Source: JBOHWJ01 sp050736615
GTDB lineage: Bacteria > Desulfobacterota > Binatia > Binatales > Binataceae
DNA length: 25,240 bases
Reading direction: 5' to 3'
Assembly (NCBI GenBank): GCA_050736615.1
Contig: JBOHWL010000200.1
Location: 1-25,240, forward strand
The translations under genes and the position numbers were made by a program. The notes below the pieces were generated by a model. That model was not told the DNA's origin and made no database searches. It saw only the letters and a list, made by a program, of their open reading frames with translations. Shown here piece after piece: positions 22,458-25,240 of the stretch (the stretch's first letter is position 1; each line of letters starts with the position of its first letter).

Positions 22458-25163
22458 ATGGATAGATGGTGGGCGCGGGCGTTGGTTATTGCCGTTTGTT
22501 TAAGCTTGGTCGCAAGCAGCGTCCGTGCCGACGACGACGGCGCGAGGTCCAGTTCCGCTGATCCGCCTGGAGCCGCCGCCGCCGATCCGCCGCATGGTAA
22601 TCAGGACCTTATCACGATGAACTTCCAGAACGTGGACCTTCCCGTGCTGGCAAAGTTCATCAGCGAGATCACCGGCAAGAACTTCGTGCTGGACGAAGCC
22701 GTACGCGGCAAGGTCAGCATCATTTCACCCAGTAAAGTCACGCCTGAACAAGCCTACTCTATCTTTCAGTCGGTGCTGCAATTAAAGGGCTTCACCACGG
22801 TTCATGTCGGACCGATCATTAAGATCATCCCATCGCGCGACGTGCGCGAATCCGCCGCACTGACGCAATCGCAAATGCCGGGTCTGACGCAGGGCGATTC
22901 TTATGTGACCCGCATGGTCAAGCTCAGGAATATCGATGCCGCTTCGGTCTTGAGCGTGATTCAGCCGATGGTGTCGCATGACGGACTGATCGCCGCTTTT
23001 CCCCAGGACAACACGCTCATCCTGACCGATGACGCGTATAACATCGATCGCTTGCTGCGCATCATCGGCAGTCTTGACGTGCAGGGCACCCAAGCCAACG
23101 TCGCGGTGATTCCGCTCAAACTCGCCTTTGCCGACGATATGGCCGATCAGATCAACAAGATCATGACGGCGAGAGAGAAGAATACGCACGGCGGACGTGC
23201 GACCATGGTCCGTCCCGGAATTGGCATTGTCGCACCCTCGGTGCAAGGCGCGGGCACCAGCTTCAGCGTGGTTCCGGATGAGCGGACCAATTCCCTCATC
23301 GTCCTGGCCAGCCCGATTGAAATGCGGCAAATCAAAGATTTGGTCGCCAAGCTGGATATTCATCCGCCCAACGAAACCGCCCGCATCCACGTCTACCATC
23401 TGAAGAATGCGCCGGCGGGTGAAATGGTCGCGGTGCTGAACGGCTTGCTCAATGGCAGTGGCGGCCCGGGCACGCTTTCTCCGCAGACCGGCAAAACCTC
23501 GCTTGGCCGCGGCAGTTCGTTGGGGCTCTATAGCGGCTCCGCTTTCGGCTCGGGCTTTGGCGGCGGCAGTATGGCCAGCTACGGCGGCGGTGGTGGCTAT
23601 GGCGGCTACGGTGGAGGCGGGATGGGTGGCTACGGTGGTGGTGCGATGGGCGGCAGTGGGTACGGCGGCTATGGTGGGGGCTCCGGCGGCGGAATGGGTG
23701 GCATGGGTTCGATGGGTGGCCAACGCGACCGCGGCAACAACAATCAGCCGTCCACGGCGGCCTCCAATGGCGGCCGCGGTACGGTCTTCGAAAGCCCGGT
23801 GAGCGTCACCGCCGATCCGGCCACCAACTCGCTGGTGGTCAGCGCAGCCCCGCAGGATTACGAAACCCTCAAAACCGTCATCGCGCAACTCGATATTCCG
23901 CGCGTCCAGGTTTTTGTCCAGGCGGTAATCGTCGAAGTCGCGGCGCAGCGGACCAAGGACATCGGCGTGCAATTCCAGTCGGCTACGGGCCTGAGCAATA
24001 GTACGCTGGGTATCGGTTCGCTCAATTTCGGCACGTTGCAAAACGCACTCGGCAACCCCCTTGGCCTGACCGGTCTTGGGATTGGGCTCGCCTCGGGCAG
24101 CATGTGCACCATCCCGAGCGCGGTGGCCGCGGCTGCGACCGGTGGAAGCACCACGGCCGCCGCCGCCTTGACCGTGCCTTGCGACGTCGCCTTGATGACG
24201 GCGCTGGAGACCGACACTCATACCAACGTGTTGTCGGCGCCCACGCTACTAACGGCCGATAATGAAGAGGCGATGATCGTGGTCGGCCAGAATTTGCCCT
24301 TCGTTGGCTCATCGGCGGCCAACGCCGGATTGCCCGGACAGATTTTCAATTCGGTCGATCGTCAGAATGTCGGCATCACGCTTGATATTATTCCGCAGGT
24401 CTCACAAGGCAATTACGTCAAGCTCGACCTCTATGAGGAAGTCTCCAACGTGGTGAATGGCACGCAGAACAACACGCTGGGACCAACGACCACCATCCGC
24501 TCCGCTTCGACTACCGTACTGGTACAGAACAACCGTACCGCGGTGGTCGGTGGATTGCTGTCGACCGAAGCTGACAATGGGCGGCAAGGAATCCCGTTCA
24601 TGTCGGATATTCCTGTACTTGGCAATTTATTCAGCGACAATACCCGCAATAATGAAAAAGAGGATTTGCTGGTATTCCTGACGCCTCACGTCGTGCGCTC
24701 GCGGCAGGACCTGCAGGCGCTGGCGCTGGATCAACGGCAAAAGTTCGTGCGCACACTGGGCCGCGCCGAGGTCAACAATATGCCGCCTTCGCAGTTTAAT
24801 CAGCTCTATAATCCCAGCTTCAATCGCGCGGTCTCGCCGATGCAGGACTTGATTCAATCCACCCAATTGCCGCCGCCAGGCACCAATCGCGGGTTCGCGC
24901 CGATGCCTGGCACGACTCCGCCGCCGCGCTATCCCAATTCGTCGGCTCCCGGGCCGAGCAGCAGCGGCGCGCCCACGGGAGCATCGCCGTATAGCTATGC
25001 CGGACCGATTTATTCGTCCACCACGACGTCGCACTATAAGGCGGCCAGTACGGCGGGCGGGAGCAGTGCCGGCAGTAGCACCACCAGCACCAGCGTTTAT
25101 TCGAGCGGTTCGCCCGGATTCGGGAGCAGCAATCCGCTGAACGCAAGTTCCAGCAGCCATTAG
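22458..25163 (+). CDS. gspD: Type II secretion system secretin GspD
   Basis: GspD forms the outer-membrane channel of the type II secretion system. From ATG 22458 it has 901 residues; an in-frame GTG at 22371 would add 29 residues and lacks a ribosome binding site. The signal peptide is WWARALVIAVCLSLVASSVRA. The N0 domain begins MNFQNVDLPVLAKFISEITG, N1 is VKLRNIDAASVLSVIQPM, N2 is VIPLKLAFADDMADQI, and N3 begins IHVYHLKNAPAGEM and resumes at VSVTADPATNSLVVSA after a long Gly-rich insert. The secretin domain carries VFVQAVIVEVAAQ, VGITLDIIPQVSQG and VGGLLSTEADNGRQGIPFMSDIP, then FLTPHVVRS. The last 130 or so residues are rich in Pro, Ser, Thr and Gly. No other gsp gene is visible; gspE or gspC may lie past the window edge. 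Confidence 0.94.
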   Translation: MDRWWARALVIAVCLSLVASSVRADDDGARSSSADPPGAAAADPPHGNQDLITMNFQNVDLPVLAKFISEITGKNFVLDEAVRGKVSIISPSKVTPEQAYSIFQSVLQLKGFTTVHVGPIIKIIPSRDVRESAALTQSQMPGLTQGDSYVTRMVKLRNIDAASVLSVIQPMVSHDGLIAAFPQDNTLILTDDAYNIDRLLRIIGSLDVQGTQANVAVIPLKLAFADDMADQINKIMTAREKNTHGGRATMVRPGIGIVAPSVQGAGTSFSVVPDERTNSLIVLASPIEMRQIKDLVAKLDIHPPNETARIHVYHLKNAPAGEMVAVLNGLLNGSGGPGTLSPQTGKTSLGRGSSLGLYSGSAFGSGFGGGSMASYGGGGGYGGYGGGGMGGYGGGAMGGSGYGGYGGGSGGGMGGMGSMGGQRDRGNNNQPSTAASNGGRGTVFESPVSVTADPATNSLVVSAAPQDYETLKTVIAQLDIPRVQVFVQAVIVEVAAQRTKDIGVQFQSATGLSNSTLGIGSLNFGTLQNALGNPLGLTGLGIGLASGSMCTIPSAVAAAATGGSTTAAAALTVPCDVALMTALETDTHTNVLSAPTLLTADNEEAMIVVGQNLPFVGSSAANAGLPGQIFNSVDRQNVGITLDIIPQVSQGNYVKLDLYEEVSNVVNGTQNNTLGPTTTIRSASTTVLVQNNRTAVVGGLLSTEADNGRQGIPFMSDIPVLGNLFSDNTRNNEKEDLLVFLTPHVVRSRQDLQALALDQRQKFVRTLGRAEVNNMPPSQFNQLYNPSFNRAVSPMQDLIQSTQLPPPGTNRGFAPMPGTTPPPRYPNSSAPGPSSSGAPTGASPYSYAGPIYSSTTTSHYKAASTAGGSSAGSSTTSTSVYSSGSPGFGSSNPLNASSSSH
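23532..23720 (+). repeat. Gly/Tyr/Met-rich low-complexity coding repeat within gspD
   Basis: This stretch encodes 63 residues, 38 of them Gly, with six Tyr and six Met, in irregular units such as GGYGG and GGMGG. The DNA is a degenerate run of GGN codons. It lies inside the N3 domain of GspD (residues 359-421 from ATG 22458). A flexible loop at this place is known in secretins, but this one looks long. Confidence 0.85.
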
Positions 25164-25174
25164 AGGACTGGGGT

Positions 25175-25207
25175 GGCGCGCGCGAGCGTCAACGCTCGGT
25201 GCGCGCC
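25175..25207 (+). terminator. Strong hairpin downstream of gspD
   Basis: GGCGCGCG at 25175-25182 followed by CGAGCG pairs with CGCTCG at 25193-25198 and TGCGCGCC at 25200-25207, with a TCAA loop and one bulged G (25199). This gives a 14-pair stem, one of them a G-U wobble, starting 11 bases after the gspD stop codon. No run of T follows, so it does not fit a classic intrinsic terminator. It could be a Rho-related 3' end or a processing and stability element. Confidence 0.5.
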
Positions 25208-25240
25208 TCCCGATACGGGCGCGGCGCCGTCGTCGTGGAC

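Noticed and set aside
23452..23802. Second + strand frame over the Gly-rich repeat of gspD (Ala/Val-rich)
   Set aside because: It is the shifted reading of the GGN repeat; the gspD frame continues intact on both sides with secretin domains, so no frameshift is needed.
22782..24221. Minus-strand reading frame of 479 codons inside gspD
   Set aside because: Antisense shadow of gspD with His/Arg/Ala-biased composition and no recognisable domain. The Gly-rich repeat and lack of stops in GC-rich DNA explain it.

Overview
The window is GC-rich chromosomal DNA from a diderm (Gram-negative) bacterium. It codes for lipid A/Kdo synthesis, outer-membrane protein assembly, lipoprotein export and a type II secretion secretin. 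LpxI is used rather than LpxH, and yicC-gmk-spoT sit next to an LPS block. This fits a deltaproteobacterial-type or related uncultured lineage (Desulfobacterota or Binatota would be my guess), but the sequence alone does not fix the taxon. I see no mobile element, tRNA, rRNA, CRISPR array or sign of recent transfer. No gene-free stretch exceeds 300 bases.

Region 1 (2-6279, + strand): the tail of a family 2 glycosyltransferase, a GT4 glycosyltransferase, then yicC (endoribonuclease family), gmk (guanylate kinase) and a bifunctional (p)ppGpp synthetase/hydrolase whose start overlaps the gmk stop. A two-domain ChrR-like cupin protein follows after about 125 bases.

Region 2 (6303-22318, - strand, read from high to low coordinates): a long envelope-biogenesis block. 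In transcription order it holds a LolC/E-type permease and LolD ATPase, BamA, Skp/OmpH, FabZ, LpxA, LpxI, a Gfo/Idh/MocA oxidoreductase, a SCO1-type copper/thiol lipoprotein, LpxB, MsbA, WaaA (Kdo transferase), LpxK, a Trm112-like zinc-ribbon protein, a WaaP/KdkA-like LPS kinase and a small DUF3565 protein. Together these cover first acylation (LpxA), UDP-diacylglucosamine hydrolysis (LpxI), disaccharide formation (LpxB), 4'-phosphorylation (LpxK), Kdo addition (WaaA), probable core phosphorylation, flipping (MsbA), and the machines that insert outer-membrane proteins and lipoproteins. LpxD, usually between Skp and FabZ, is absent from that slot, and LpxC is not here. Many junctions overlap by 4 or 8 bases, which suggests translational coupling.

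Region 3 (22319-25240): a divergent intergenic region and gspD on the + strand. GspD carries a long Gly/Tyr/Met-rich insertion in its N3 domain and a Ser/Pro/Thr-rich tail. A strong hairpin follows its stop codon.

Nothing here is clearly a new system. The points most worth a second look are the missing canonical start codon of lpxA at its expected position, the absence of lpxD from its usual slot, the oxidoreductase embedded in the lpx genes (a GnnA candidate with no GnnB), the low-complexity insert in GspD, and the tandem cupin gene.
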